A program made the translations under genes and the position numbers. Positions 9,027 to 18,253 of a DNA stretch of 64,000 bases are shown here, piece after piece. The notes beneath the pieces were generated by a model, which was not told the origin of the DNA, ran no database searches, and worked only from the letters and a program-made list of their open reading frames with translations. The DNA comes from Thermodesulfobacteriota bacterium (GTDB taxonomy: Bacteria; Desulfobacterota_D; UBA1144; Nemesobacterales; CSP1-2), in assembly GCA_035559815.1 (NCBI GenBank), contig DATMAT010000010.1:40854-104853 (forward strand). Direction: 5' to 3'. How positions within the stretch are numbered: the stretch's first letter is position 1; each line of letters begins with the position of its first letter.

Positions 9027-9044
9027 TCACCGGGGTATAGCAAT

Positions 9045-9734
9045 ATGGCAAAAGCAAAAGAAGCAATAGGGAAAAGGCTGGCAAGGGTTAATTTCCGCAG
9101 TAAGAGAACCGGCCGGAGGGATGAGATTATACATACTGCCGCCCAGTTGTTCTCCGAAAAAAGCTATCATGACGTAACTATGGATGAGATAGCGGAGAAG
9201 GTAGGCGTTGCCAAGGGCACCATCTATCTTTACTTTGAGTCTAAGGAAAAGCTGTACTTAGAAATTCTGGAAGAAGGGTTTGAATCCATCGAGTCCCTGA
9301 TCGAAAAAGAGGTAGAAAAGGGCGAGTCCGCTCCGCAGAAGATGAAAAAGGTCTTAAAGCTTATTTTTTCCTTCTATCGCCAAAACCTGGACGTGCTTCG
9401 CATCCTGAGCCGGGATGAAACCCATCTCATTCGAGAGCACTTTGAGTTCACCGAACACTGGAGACACAGAAGGGTGAAGCTTTACAAAAAAATCCTGGAG
9501 AAGGGCGTCAAGGAGGGCTCCTTCCGTCCAATAAACACGGAGCTTACGTCATTAATAATCTTCGGCCTGGTAAGGTCGGTGATGTTTTTCTACGAGACGG
9601 ATAAGAGCGCCGAGGAAACGGCCGATGAGGTATTTTCGGTAATTGAAAAAGGGATTCTGGCCCCGGCCGAAAAGAAATTACATACACAAGAAAAAACGGA
9701 AAAGGATCAACAAGCGACGGATGATGGGGATTAA
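9045..9734 (+). CDS. TetR/AcrR family transcriptional regulator
   Basis: A 229-residue repressor-type protein. The N-terminal helix-turn-helix (about residues 26-72) shows the family pattern 'RRDEIIHTAAQLFSEK', 'TMDEIAEKVGVAKGTIY' and 'YFESKEKL'. The C-terminal ligand-binding helical domain is unrecognised, and the last 25 residues are charged and low in complexity. The palindrome at 9013-9026 in its own promoter is the likely operator. The aminotransferase gene starts 31 nt downstream, so the regulator probably controls itself and that gene. The ligand cannot be predicted. Confidence 0.85.
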   Translation: MAKAKEAIGKRLARVNFRSKRTGRRDEIIHTAAQLFSEKSYHDVTMDEIAEKVGVAKGTIYLYFESKEKLYLEILEEGFESIESLIEKEVEKGESAPQKMKKVLKLIFSFYRQNLDVLRILSRDETHLIREHFEFTEHWRHRRVKLYKKILEKGVKEGSFRPINTELTSLIIFGLVRSVMFFYETDKSAEETADEVFSVIEKGILAPAEKKLHTQEKTEKDQQATDDGD

Positions 9735-9765
9735 GATAATAACCTAACAAAAGGAGGTACAGTCC

Positions 9766-10947
9766 ATGTCCATAAGATATCCATTCAGTAAAAGGATACA
9801 TCATTTTGTCCCGCCAAAACAATGGGCCAGTATGAGAATAGCCAAGGAGCTTGAGAAAAACACTGGCAAGAAAGTAATCCACTTTGAAAAGGGTGATTAT
9901 CAGGGGCCCGATTTTGAGACGCCGGAACACGTTCTTGAGGCCACGGTGAAAGCACTCAAAGATGGTTATGTAAGGTATGACCCGGGACCCGGTCTTCCCG
10001 AGCTTAGAGAGGCCATAGCCGAAGAGATGAACCGTAGAGGAAGGCCGACCACGCCCGACGAAGTTATAGTAACAGCCGGAGCTAAGCAATCCCTTAATAT
10101 GGCCCTTTTAACATTCCTGGAAGACGGTGATGAAGTAATCTTTCCAAACCCGGGGTATCCTCCAGATGAGGTTTGGGCGAAATATGCCAACGCACACATA
10201 AAGCACACACCGTTGACAAAGCCGGACTGGCAGTTTGACCTGGACAAGCTCGAACGCATGATTACTCCGAAAACAAAGCTCTTGATCATAAACACCCCGC
10301 AAAGGCCCAACGGTCACTTGGTGCAGAACCCGGAAGAGATCGCCGAGCTTTGTTTAAGGCACAAACAGCTTATGGTTATCTCCGACGAGATATTCTCACA
10401 CATAGTGTATGACGGTAAACAACATAAGACCATAGCCGCCGTGCCCGGTATGGCCGAGAGGACCATAGTAATCGATACATTCTCCAAGACCTATGCTATG
10501 ACCGGATGGAGGATAGGCTGGTCGGTCGCTCCTAAGCCGGTCATCGAGAAGCTATCCATATTTTTACAGGACACCATTACCAACGTGGCCGCATTTATTC
10601 AAAAAGCCGCTTACGCCGCAATGGTCGGCCCCCAAGACTGGGTGGATAGGAAACTGGAAATTCTGCAAAGGAAGAGAAATAAAATGGTAGCGGGGTTAAA
10701 CTCGATTCCCGGTATAAAATGCGATACTCCCGACGGTGCTTTCTACGCTTTTCCGGACATCAGCGGAACCGGTCTGACTTCACAGGAGTTCACCAACAGG
10801 CTGATGGAAACTGCCGGGGTTGCAGTAGTAGCGGGAACGGCCTTCGGAAGCCAGGGAGAGGGCTACGTCAGAGTGACTTATGCCGTATCCGACGACGATA
10901 TCGATGAGGGAATCAAGAGAATAAGCCAAACAAACCTCAAGGCTTAG
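9766..10947 (+). CDS. class I/II PLP-dependent aminotransferase with altered NPxG motif
   Basis: A 393-residue fold-type I aminotransferase, with AAAGGAGGT 7 nt before the ATG. Lys241 in 'TFSKTYAMTGWR' binds PLP, with Asp207 in 'ISDEIFSHIVY' and the substrate carboxylate Arg in 'GYVRVTYA'. The usual 'NPTG' Asn that contacts the PLP 3'-hydroxyl is replaced: the segment reads 'NTPQRPNG', putting Arg180 there. This argues for a divergent subfamily, so I do not name a substrate. It is probably cotranscribed with the preceding tetR gene. A broken copy of the 3' end of a relative lies at 28071-28168. Confidence 0.8.
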   Translation: MSIRYPFSKRIHHFVPPKQWASMRIAKELEKNTGKKVIHFEKGDYQGPDFETPEHVLEATVKALKDGYVRYDPGPGLPELREAIAEEMNRRGRPTTPDEVIVTAGAKQSLNMALLTFLEDGDEVIFPNPGYPPDEVWAKYANAHIKHTPLTKPDWQFDLDKLERMITPKTKLLIINTPQRPNGHLVQNPEEIAELCLRHKQLMVISDEIFSHIVYDGKQHKTIAAVPGMAERTIVIDTFSKTYAMTGWRIGWSVAPKPVIEKLSIFLQDTITNVAAFIQKAAYAAMVGPQDWVDRKLEILQRKRNKMVAGLNSIPGIKCDTPDGAFYAFPDISGTGLTSQEFTNRLMETAGVAVVAGTAFGSQGEGYVRVTYAVSDDDIDEGIKRISQTNLKA

Positions 10948-10955
10948 TTTGTAGG

Positions 10956-11010
10956 ACGGGCTTTCATCTCGGTGTTTTTAACAGCCAAAGCACCGTGGGT
11001 GAAAGCCCGT
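10956..11010. terminator. long interrupted hairpin after the aminotransferase gene
   Basis: ACGGGCTTTCA (10956-10966) pairs with TGAAAGCCCGT (11000-11010). Inside it CGGTG pairs with CACCG around a T-rich loop. It starts 8 nt after the stop codon. There is no clean T-tract, so it may be a Rho-assisted terminator or a MITE-like repeat rather than a classical intrinsic terminator. Confidence 0.45.
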
Positions 11011-11112
11011 GCCTATTGCAAATCGGCCGTATCAATCTAATCAAATACCCGATGCACCTTTTTTCCGGGGTATAATATTTTTTACAATAAGAATAAAGAG
11101 AAGGTTTCTTCC

Positions 11113-12000
11113 ATGTATAGGTCTGCAAGAAAATCTAATTGGATATTAAAACCTTTTATTGTTTTATCTCTTGCAATCACCTTCGTTTTTCTCTTTATAA
11201 CCTGTTATAAGGCTCCGGTCACCGGGAGGTCCCAGTTGATTCTAATCTCCCCGGAGATGGCCGCTCAGATGGGGGCGACTGCCTTTCAGGATTTGCTCAG
11301 CAAAGAAGAGTTATCCGATGACCCAAACTTTAATGAGGCTGTCAGACGGGTGGGCACGAGAATAGCCGGAGTTTCCAATACCCCCAATCAAAGCTGGGAT
11401 TACAAAGTGATCAAGGACGATAATACGATTAACGCCTTTGCCCTTCCCGGAGGAAAAGTAGGCGTATACACCGGGATACTCCCAATCGCTGAGACCGAAG
11501 CAGGGCTGGCGACAGTAATCGGACACGAAGTAGCGCATGTCGCCGCTCGTCACGGCGCAGAGAGAATGTCAGCCGGAATCCTGGCCGAGCTAGGAGCCGT
11601 CGGCCTTAGCGCTGCTCTCAGAAACAGCGACCCCACCGTTCTTAATGCAATAATGCAAGCTTACGGTATTGGAGTAACGGTGGGAGGGATATTACCTTTT
11701 AGTCGCTCTCAGGAATCGGAGGCCGATAGAATAGGCCTGATCTACATGGCCCAGGCAGGGTATGACCCTAGAGAATCGGTCGCCTTCTGGCAAAGGATGG
11801 GCGAGGCCACTAAGAATAGGCCGTCCCCGCCGGAGTTCCTGGCTACTCACCCCAGCTACGGTACAAGAATAAATAACCTGAATAGATGGCTTCCCGAAGC
11901 GATGTACTATTATGAGCGTTCTAATAAAGCTCCCGACAATCCGATTGTCGCCGATAAAAAAGGGGAAGAAGAAGTCAACATAAGCTCGAATGCAGAATAG
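11113..12000 (+). CDS. M48 family zinc metalloprotease, probable lipoprotein
   Basis: A 295-residue periplasmic Oma1/LoiP/YcaL-type protease. The N-terminal hydrophobic segment ends 'LFITCYKAPVTGRSQL', matching family lipoproteins that read '..GCxxxPVTGRSQL'. The residue before Cys is Thr rather than Gly/Ala/Ser, so lipidation is likely but not certain. The active site is 'HEVAHVAARHGAER' (HExxH) with the third zinc ligand in 'ESEADRIG', and the C-terminal 'THPSYGTRINNL' is typical. The family degrades misfolded envelope proteins. A TATAAT box lies at 11071-11076. No operon partner is evident. Confidence 0.85.
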   Translation: MYRSARKSNWILKPFIVLSLAITFVFLFITCYKAPVTGRSQLILISPEMAAQMGATAFQDLLSKEELSDDPNFNEAVRRVGTRIAGVSNTPNQSWDYKVIKDDNTINAFALPGGKVGVYTGILPIAETEAGLATVIGHEVAHVAARHGAERMSAGILAELGAVGLSAALRNSDPTVLNAIMQAYGIGVTVGGILPFSRSQESEADRIGLIYMAQAGYDPRESVAFWQRMGEATKNRPSPPEFLATHPSYGTRINNLNRWLPEAMYYYERSNKAPDNPIVADKKGEEEVNISSNAE

Positions 12001-12742
12001 AGTGCAGATAGAAATCACGAGCTAGAATTAAACACAGTTGTAATTTCAAGTTGTAATAATCAAGATTTGATTTGCTGGACAGTGTCGGGATAGGTTACAT
12101 TTTCAGCAGATGTAAGTACGCTCGTTCGTTCATGGAATTTACACTGAGTTTATCAAAAGATGAAGTCTCTTCGGGTGTTCATTCTTCGACTGCGCTCAGA
12201 ATGAACGGTTTTTGTTTCATTAATCATCTTAGCGGATATACATCCGCTCATCCTGAGACCGGTCGAAGGATGAGTTATTGAGGTGTTTGTCCTTACAACC
12301 TACTCCAGAGTGACAGTTAAACAAGTAAAATGCCCCATTAGATGCTATTAGCTAAGGCAGTGTCCGTTTGATTAAACCCTAGCTATTACATTTCAGTATA
12401 TGTTCTGAATTAACCTTGTTATATCAAATCCCGCTAGATACCACTTATACCCTTCAAACTCATTTTACTTTTTTGGCTTCCCCCGGTTAAACCAGGGAAT
12501 CAACCGGGTGTCCACATTTTCTGTCATCCCCGAAGTCTTTTATCGGGGGTCCATAGTTGACTGGATTCCCACTCCCCGCATACGCGAGGACAAGCTTCGT
12601 GGGAATGACAAGAAGGGGAGAATCCCCCAAACCGAATAAGATTCCTCACATTCGTCCGGAATTGTGAGCCGCTTTTTTGGCGGCGAAGCAATCTCTTATT
12701 TTGGACAGGTTTAGTACTAACTAATAACTTATAGGATCTCTA
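12001..12742. repeat. 740-bp intergenic region made largely of repeats
   Basis: No coding gene is supported. It holds a pair of CCTTCGA/GGATGA inverted repeats at about 12174-12275 (TTCATTCTTCGAC with its complement), a repeat A copy at 12479-12610, and a repeat B piece at about 12657-12710 ('GGCGAAGCAATCTCTTATTT'), also present near 62284. The region separates the M48 gene from the convergent phoU end of the pst operon. Confidence 0.65.
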
Positions 12743-13411
12743 TTAAGAAATCCCCTCTTCCATGGCATGATGCTTTAAGACCTTGCCGCTGGCTATATAA
12801 AACGTATCTTCGGCTATGTTCGTTGTCAGGTCTGCAACCCTTTCCAGGTCTCTTGCTAAAAGAATGAGATAAATAGCACGGTCGATAACCGTCGGGTCTG
12901 CTATCATGTAGGTGATAAGCTCCCTTATAACCTGGGTTTCAAGTAAATCCACTTCATCGTCTTTTTTACAGACCTGGACCGCCAGCTCCTCATTCTTATT
13001 CACGAAGGAATCCAGGCTTTCCCTAAGCATCTCCATTGCTTTTTCTGCCATTTTCGGTATATCGATGAGCGGTTTCACAGGGGGTTTATCGGCCAGGTAA
13101 ATGGCCTTCTCAGATATGTTGACTGCGTGGTCGCCTATTCTCTCCAGGTCATTGTTTATTTTCATAATCATGGTAACAGTCCTTAAATCCTCGGCCTCGG
13201 GATGGAACAGTGCCAATATCTTTATACAGAGGTTATCTATCTCGATTTCCATCTTGTTTATCTTATCGTCGCTTTTTATTACCTCTTCGGCGAGAATCAT
13301 ATTTTTTTCTTTGAGTGCCTTTATGCTTTTAGCTATCATCTCTTCTACAGAAGTAGCCATTTCCAGGAGCAGCTTTTTTAAATTAGTTATTTCCTCTTGT
13401 AGCCTTTTCAT
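12743..13411 (-). CDS. phoU: phosphate-specific transport regulator PhoU
   Basis: A 222-residue, all-helical protein with the two PhoU repeats. Each shows the metal-binding E/DxxxD pattern: 'DLERIGDHAVNI' near residue 90 and 'DLERVADLTTNIAED' near residue 190. PhoU links Pst transporter activity to the PhoR sensor kinase and restrains phosphate uptake when phosphate is plentiful. It is the last gene of the minus-strand pstSCAB-phoU unit, 57 nt after pstB, the classical order. The length is normal. Confidence 0.92.
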   Translation of the reverse strand: MKRLQEEITNLKKLLLEMATSVEEMIAKSIKALKEKNMILAEEVIKSDDKINKMEIEIDNLCIKILALFHPEAEDLRTVTMIMKINNDLERIGDHAVNISEKAIYLADKPPVKPLIDIPKMAEKAMEMLRESLDSFVNKNEELAVQVCKKDDEVDLLETQVIRELITYMIADPTVIDRAIYLILLARDLERVADLTTNIAEDTFYIASGKVLKHHAMEEGIS

Positions 13412-13468
13412 GATGTGTTCCTTTTTCTCAAGTATTAATCAGTTATCGATATTTTTTCCAAACTCACC

Positions 13469-14341
13469 TCAACCGAACCGTCCACTTACATAGTCCTCGG
13501 TGAGTTTATTCTTGGGATTTGTAAATATAGTTTCCGTAATGTCGAATTCAACCAGCTCGCCAAGATGCATAAATGCAGTGTAATCAGCTATTCTTGCTGC
13601 CTGCTGCATATTATGTGTAACTATAACTATTGTGGTGTATTTTTTGAGTTCTATGGATAGCTCCTCAATCTTTGCGGTAGAAACGGGATCGAGTGCGGAT
13701 GTTGGCTCATCGAAAAGAAGCACCTCTGGGTCAACTGCGATTGCACGGGCAATGCAAAGCCTTTGTTGCTGACCACCGGAAAGCGAATAAGCATTTTCTT
13801 TTAATCTGTCTTTAACTTCGTCCCAGAGTGCTGAGGCTTTGAGCGCCCATTCCACTTTTTCATTCAAAACCCTTTTGTCTTTCATTCCCTTAATTCTCAA
13901 TCCGTAGGCAACATTCTCGTATATAGATTTCGGAAATGGGTTCGGTTTTTGGAAAACCATTCCTACTTTCATTCTTATTAAAATAGGATCAATACTTGTA
14001 TCAATTATGTTAATTCCTTCGGGATGGAGTAATATTTCACCCCGGTAACCATTACCAGAATAAAGGTCATGCATCCTGTTGAGACAGCGGAGAAAGGTGG
14101 TCTTTCCGCAGCCAGAAGCACCTATTAATGCAGTGATTTGATTTATGGCAATTTTAACATTTACATTTTTTAAAGCCTGGACGTCTCCATAGTAGAAATC
14201 AAGGTTCTTCACTTCGACTTTAACATTCTTAGGTTCAGTATTAAGCATTATCTCATCTTTTTTGAGCTTATCATCTTCCTCACTTTCCGGCAATGCTCCA
14301 TTATCCTCTAATAATACTTCTGTGGCCTTGCTTACTACCAT
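13469..14341 (-). CDS. pstB: phosphate ABC transporter ATP-binding protein PstB
   Basis: A 290-residue ATPase with Walker A 'GASGCGKTT', Q-loop 'VFQKPNPFP' (the PstB-type Q-loop), signature '[10 protein letters not shown]', Walker B '[13 protein letters not shown]' and H-loop 'IVTHNM'. It drives phosphate import through PstC/PstA. An N-terminal extension of about 38 acidic residues precedes the ABC domain; the real start could be an internal Met such as 'MLNTEP'. The start overlaps the pstA stop by 7 nt, showing translational coupling. Confidence 0.93.
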   Translation of the reverse strand: MVVSKATEVLLEDNGALPESEEDDKLKKDEIMLNTEPKNVKVEVKNLDFYYGDVQALKNVNVKIAINQITALIGASGCGKTTFLRCLNRMHDLYSGNGYRGEILLHPEGINIIDTSIDPILIRMKVGMVFQKPNPFPKSIYENVAYGLRIKGMKDKRVLNEKVEWALKASALWDEVKDRLKENAYSLSGGQQQRLCIARAIAVDPEVLLFDEPTSALDPVSTAKIEELSIELKKYTTIVIVTHNMQQAARIADYTAFMHLGELVEFDITETIFTNPKNKLTEDYVSGRFG

Positions 14342-15276
14342 TTTATACTCCTCCTTACTCGATAGCGAATGTATATGGCTAGGCTGCTCAAGATTAGGGT
14401 TAACATTATGAGAACTAAACCGGCGGCAGCGGCATTTTCGTGAAACCCTTTCTGAGGTCTCGAAACCCAGTTAAACATCTGTATAGGTAATACTGTGAAG
14501 GGAGTTTTTATCATTTCAATAAAGGATTCAAAAGAGAAGAATGGGAATTCAGCCTTAACGGGAGAAGGCGGAAGAAAAGCTATAAATGTTAAAGCCCCGA
14601 TAGTTATCAGAGGCGCTGTCTCTCCTATGGCTCTTGATGCGGCAATTAATACCCCAGTCAAGATTCCACCAATTGAATATGGAATGATATGGTCTCTCAC
14701 CGTTTCCCATTTTGTAGCACCCACCGAATACGCCGCTTCTCTGACGGATAATGGGATCCTTCTTATAGATTCTCTGGTGGCTACCACTATAATAGGGAGC
14801 ATCAAAAGGGCTAGTGTAAGTCCCCCTGTAAGTATGCTTGTTCCAAAATCAAACCTATAAACGAAAAGCCCAAGTGCTAGGAGCCCATATATTATCGAGG
14901 GAACGGCCGCCAAATTATATATATTTATCTCTATGGCATTTGCTATCCAATTTTTAGTTGCGTATTCCTCTAGGTATACCCCTGCTGGAATTCCCAATAA
15001 GACCGACCAGAAAACTGCCCCAAGCATCACGTAAATTGTTCCAACCCATGCCGACAGTATGCCGGCTTTTTCCGGAAATCTCGACGGATATGAAGTAAGA
15101 AAATCTGGACTTAACCTACGATAACCATCTAAAAAGAGGTCCAGAATTATGGCAAAAAGAAAAGTCATAAGCAGAAAGACCAGTATAATCCCCAGTATCC
15201 TGAATACTAAATCGGAGATTCGCATTTTTTTTATTATTACATCGGGAACTTCTAATATTCCGATTTTTTCTTGCAA
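14335..15276 (-). CDS. pstA: phosphate ABC transporter permease PstA
   Basis: A 313-residue inner-membrane permease with about six transmembrane helices and the binding-protein-dependent transport motif '[21 protein letters not shown]', which docks to PstB. It starts with TTG, preceded by GGAGG about 10 nt upstream that overlaps the end of pstC. PstA and PstC form the phosphate channel. Confidence 0.92.
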   Translation of the reverse strand: MQEKIGILEVPDVIIKKMRISDLVFRILGIILVFLLMTFLFAIILDLFLDGYRRLSPDFLTSYPSRFPEKAGILSAWVGTIYVMLGAVFWSVLLGIPAGVYLEEYATKNWIANAIEINIYNLAAVPSIIYGLLALGLFVYRFDFGTSILTGGLTLALLMLPIIVVATRESIRRIPLSVREAAYSVGATKWETVRDHIIPYSIGGILTGVLIAASRAIGETAPLITIGALTFIAFLPPSPVKAEFPFFSFESFIEMIKTPFTVLPIQMFNWVSRPQKGFHENAAAAGLVLIMLTLILSSLAIYIRYRVRRSIKW

Positions 15277-16173
15277 TTAGTAGACCTCCCTGATTTTTGA
15301 CTTAAGCCAGAAGGCAATCAAATTAAATATCAACGTTATTACAAATAGAGTAAATCCGACGGCGAATATAGAGAGGTATTCTATTGTACCGTAAGGAAGG
15401 TCTCCTAAACTAATCTGGACAATGTAAGCGGTGATTGTTTCTATAGGCTCGAGTGGATTTAAGGTTAAATTGGGATAAATACCGGCGGCTATAGCAACGA
15501 CCATAGTTTCTCCCAATGCCCTCGATATACCTAAGATAAAACCAGCCATCACTCCAGAGATAGCTGCGGGCAGTACCACTTTGAATGCAGCGTTTAATCT
15601 AGAGTCTCCCAGAGCATACGCTGCTTCTCTCAGTTCCTTTGGTACACCTCTCAAAGCATCCTCACCGAGTGAGGCCGTATATGGAAGGACCATAATTCCA
15701 ATTACTATGCCCGGAGCCAGCGCGTTAAGTCCCTGAAGTCCAGGTAGGATCTTCTGAAGAAGAGGTGTCAGGAATAAAAGCGCAAAGTATCCATAAACAA
15801 CTGTTGGAATAGCTGCCAGAAACTCCATTATCGGCTTTAAAATTTCTTTTACGGTATCAGAAACATATTCGCTTATGTATATGGCGATTAGCAAGCCTAT
15901 AGGAACTGATACCAGCGTCGCAATACCTGCGGTAAGAAAAGTCCCCGCGATTAAAGGCAAAACTCCAAACTTTTTGATTGCAAAAACAGGAGTCCATTCA
16001 GTTCCTGTTAAAAATTCAAATAAACTGACTTCAGGGTATTGAAAGAACTTGACTGTATCAGTCAAAAGAACGTAAACAATCCCTGCTGTAATAAATATGG
16101 TAAAAAAGGAGGCGGTAAACAAAAGTATCGTCACAAGTTTGTCTACCGCCTTTTTATAACTTATCTTGTTCAT
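15277..16173 (-). CDS. pstC: phosphate ABC transporter permease PstC
   Basis: A 298-residue permease with about six membrane helices and the coupling motif 'LREAAYALGDSRLNAAFKVVLP'. The conserved 'GEDALRGVPKELREAA' and 'SRALGETMVV' segments are PstC hallmarks. It is 23 nt downstream of pstS and abuts pstA. It pairs with PstA in the membrane to import phosphate delivered by PstS. Confidence 0.92.
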   Translation of the reverse strand: MNKISYKKAVDKLVTILLFTASFFTIFITAGIVYVLLTDTVKFFQYPEVSLFEFLTGTEWTPVFAIKKFGVLPLIAGTFLTAGIATLVSVPIGLLIAIYISEYVSDTVKEILKPIMEFLAAIPTVVYGYFALLFLTPLLQKILPGLQGLNALAPGIVIGIMVLPYTASLGEDALRGVPKELREAAYALGDSRLNAAFKVVLPAAISGVMAGFILGISRALGETMVVAIAAGIYPNLTLNPLEPIETITAYIVQISLGDLPYGTIEYLSIFAVGFTLFVITLIFNLIAFWLKSKIREVY

Positions 16174-16196
16174 GTTCGTCCGTAGGGCCTATTTTA

Positions 16197-17195
16197 TTAA
16201 TGCTTTACCATATCTTCTATCTTTACCCCAACCGTAGAACCACCCGCAAACGTAGTCCCCTTCTTCATACTTTTAAATTTCTGGAGGCCAAGCTTATATG
16301 CTTCGTCCGGAAGAGCAACATATCCTACGGAGGTACAGTAATCACTTGCATTACTCAAATATAGCTCAACAAACTCCTTTACCTCCGGTTTTTCCGCTGA
16401 CTTGGCATTCACATAGATAAAGATTGGCCTCGAAAGCGGCTGATAGCTACCGTTAATAACGTTTTCGGCAGAAGGCAATACGCACTCACCGGTTGTAGGA
16501 TTCTTAACTTTTATCAGTTTTGCTTTATCTTTGTTTTCAAAATAGTAGGCATAGGGGAAAAAGCACAAAGCATTATCCTGGCTGTTAACAAACTGCACTA
16601 GGACGTTATCATCCTCACTTGCGGTAAAGTCCCCTCTGCTAGAATGTTCTTTCCCAACTATCGCCTCAGTATAATAGTCATAAGTTCCGGAGTCAACTCC
16701 TGCTCCACACAGCCTTAAATCTTTATCCGGCCACTCAGGTCTTATCTGATTCCACCTGGTAATCTTACCCTGAGCTTCGGGCTCCCAGATCTTCTTGAGC
16801 TCTTCAACCGTCATACAATCAACCCAATTGTTATTAAGGTTAACCAGATTTGCGAGGGCATCAAAGCAAACCGGAAGTTCAACGTATTCGATTCCTGCTT
16901 GTTGACATGCCTCGATCTCAGAGGTTTTAATGGGTCTTGAGGCATCAGAAATGTCAGTTTCCCCCCTACAGAACTTCTTAAATCCGCCACCTGTTCCGGA
17001 AATGCCAACAGTTATATTCACCTCGCCTCTTCTCATATTTTGAAAGTCCTCTGCGGCTCCTTCCGTAACCGGGTATACCGTGCTAGACCCGTCTACTTTT
17101 ATTTCCTTCGTAGCCGCCCTAGCTACATCAGTTACATCCACTGCAAAAAAAAGTGAAACCATAAAACTTAGACCTAAAAGCAACTTTCTAATCAT
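16197..17195 (-). CDS. pstS: periplasmic phosphate-binding protein PstS
   Basis: A 332-residue protein with a Sec signal peptide (about residues 1-27, ending 'VARAAT'). Phosphate-site motifs are 'DGSSTVYPV' near the N-terminus, '[13 protein letters not shown]' and '[10 protein letters not shown]'. It belongs to the SphX/PstS group with several Cys residues that could form periplasmic disulfides. It captures phosphate, and possibly arsenate at lower affinity, for PstCAB. The promoter carries three Pho-box-like repeats. An arsRC pair is divergent, starting 195 nt away. Confidence 0.92.
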   Translation of the reverse strand: MIRKLLLGLSFMVSLFFAVDVTDVARAATKEIKVDGSSTVYPVTEGAAEDFQNMRRGEVNITVGISGTGGGFKKFCRGETDISDASRPIKTSEIEACQQAGIEYVELPVCFDALANLVNLNNNWVDCMTVEELKKIWEPEAQGKITRWNQIRPEWPDKDLRLCGAGVDSGTYDYYTEAIVGKEHSSRGDFTASEDDNVLVQFVNSQDNALCFFPYAYYFENKDKAKLIKVKNPTTGECVLPSAENVINGSYQPLSRPIFIYVNAKSAEKPEVKEFVELYLSNASDYCTSVGYVALPDEAYKLGLQKFKSMKKGTTFAGGSTVGVKIEDMVKH

Positions 17196-17238
17196 TTTCC
17201 TGACCTCCTTTGAAATTTTTAATAGGCTATAGGCTAAA

Positions 17239-17266
17239 TGTTAAGAGAATGTTAAGAAGATGTTAA
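17239..17266 (-). promoter_or_regulatory. Pho-box-like array: three TTAACA repeats at 11-bp spacing
   Basis: On the minus strand TTAACA occurs three times (complements at 17239-17244, 17250-17255 and 17261-17266), each exactly 11 bp apart. That is one helical turn, the arrangement of PhoP/PhoB direct-repeat sites. The array lies 44-71 bp upstream of the pstS start. It predicts induction of pstSCAB-phoU on phosphate starvation. Confidence 0.75.
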
Positions 17267-17378
17267 AGCCCAGCTAAAATCTTTTAAATTAATCGCTTAA
17301 TTATTTATTTTTTTTAGGATTATAACAATACTATGCAAAATACTCATAAAAAGCATTTAGATGATTCTATATTTTTAC

Positions 17379-17384
17379 TATAAT
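17379..17384 (+). promoter_or_regulatory. arsR -10 box (TATAAT), probably giving a leaderless mRNA
   Basis: A consensus TATAAT ends only 6 nt before the likely arsR ATG at 17391. Transcription would therefore begin at or next to the start codon. No ribosome-binding site is visible before either ATG (17361 or 17391). The -35 region is weak. Confidence 0.45.
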
Positions 17385-17390
17385 AGAAAT

Positions 17391-17744
17391 ATGAAATCAA
17401 CGGACTTGGATAAAAATAATGATGCAACAGGTTATGCCAATATTTTATCAGCAATGGGAACCGAGCCACGTCTCAGGATTATGCGGCTACTGCTCTCTGC
17501 ACATCCAGAGGGCATGGTAGTTGGCGATATACATGCGGAACTGGGAATAGCTAACTCTACACTTTCTCACCACTTAGAGAAGTTAAAAAACGTAGGTCTG
17601 GTTACGGTCAGGCGTGACCGACAGTTCCTATGGTATACGGCCAATACTAAAGTATTGCAGGAACTATTAGCTTTTTTGTTTTCTGAGTGTTGTTCCCATA
17701 ACCGTGCAATCAAACCCGAAACCATAATTTCATCGTGCAAATAA
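17391..17744 (+). CDS. arsR: ArsR family metalloregulator
   Basis: A winged-helix repressor of 117 residues from ATG 17391. Features are 'MGTEPRLRIMRLLLSAHPEGM', the recognition helix 'IANSTLSHHLEKLKNVGLV', the wing 'VRRDRQFLWYTA', and a C-terminal 'SECCSHN' plus a late 'SSCK'. The C-terminal Cys cluster rather than a helix-3 CVC motif resembles ArsR proteins that sense As(III) near the C-terminus. Derepression on arsenite would switch on the downstream arsC. It is divergent from pstS. Confidence 0.8.
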   Translation: MKSTDLDKNNDATGYANILSAMGTEPRLRIMRLLLSAHPEGMVVGDIHAELGIANSTLSHHLEKLKNVGLVTVRRDRQFLWYTANTKVLQELLAFLFSECCSHNRAIKPETIISSCK

Positions 17745-17819
17745 TAATAGCTAATGGGCAAAATTTAGGATGTCGTTTAACACAGCAAAAGCATGTGTCG
17801 TATACCGGTAGAGGAAGTG

Positions 17820-18253
17820 ATGAAGAAGAAAGTTCTTTTTGTCTGCGTCCATAACAGTGCTAGGAGCCAAATGGCGGAAGCGTTTCTCAAACTATATGGT
17901 GGTGAATTCTTCGAAGCTGAAAGTGCTGGCATAGAACCGGGTACTCTCAATCCACTGGTTGTTGAGGCAATGCAAGAAATTGGAATCGATATTTCAAAGA
18001 ATAAGACCAAAAGCGAACTTGATTTCCTCAAGCAAGATAAAACCTTCCACTATGTTATACCAGTATGCGATGAGACGAGTGCGGAGCGATGTCCTTTATT
18101 TCCGGGAGCAGTGCAAAGACTCCACTGGAGTTTTGAAGATCCCTCCATTTTTAAAGGAACGAAGGGAGAAAAAACTGGCAAGGATAAGAGAAATTCGAGA
18201 TTCCATTAAAGCTAAAGTTCTTCAACTCGTAAAAGACATAACTAATAAAAAAA
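17820..18253 (+). pseudogene. arsC: arsenate reductase ArsC (thioredoxin-coupled), frameshifted near the 3' end
   Basis: This is the low-molecular-weight-phosphatase-type arsenate reductase. The active-site loop 'CVHNSARSQ' (CX5R) and the redox pair in '[16 protein letters not shown]' are intact. From ATG 17820 (GAGGAAG upstream) the frame holds through '[10 protein letters not shown]'. The expected C-terminal helix ([20 protein letters not shown]) then continues one frame over, implying a 1-nt insertion around the A6 run at 18169-18174. The unshifted frame stops at 18209. The cause may be a real mutation, slippage or a sequencing error. Even the truncated product keeps all catalytic residues. 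Confidence 0.8.

Noticed and set aside
9544..10089. 181-codon minus-strand ORF
   Set aside because: It is a shadow across the tetR and aminotransferase genes, both strongly supported on the plus strand.
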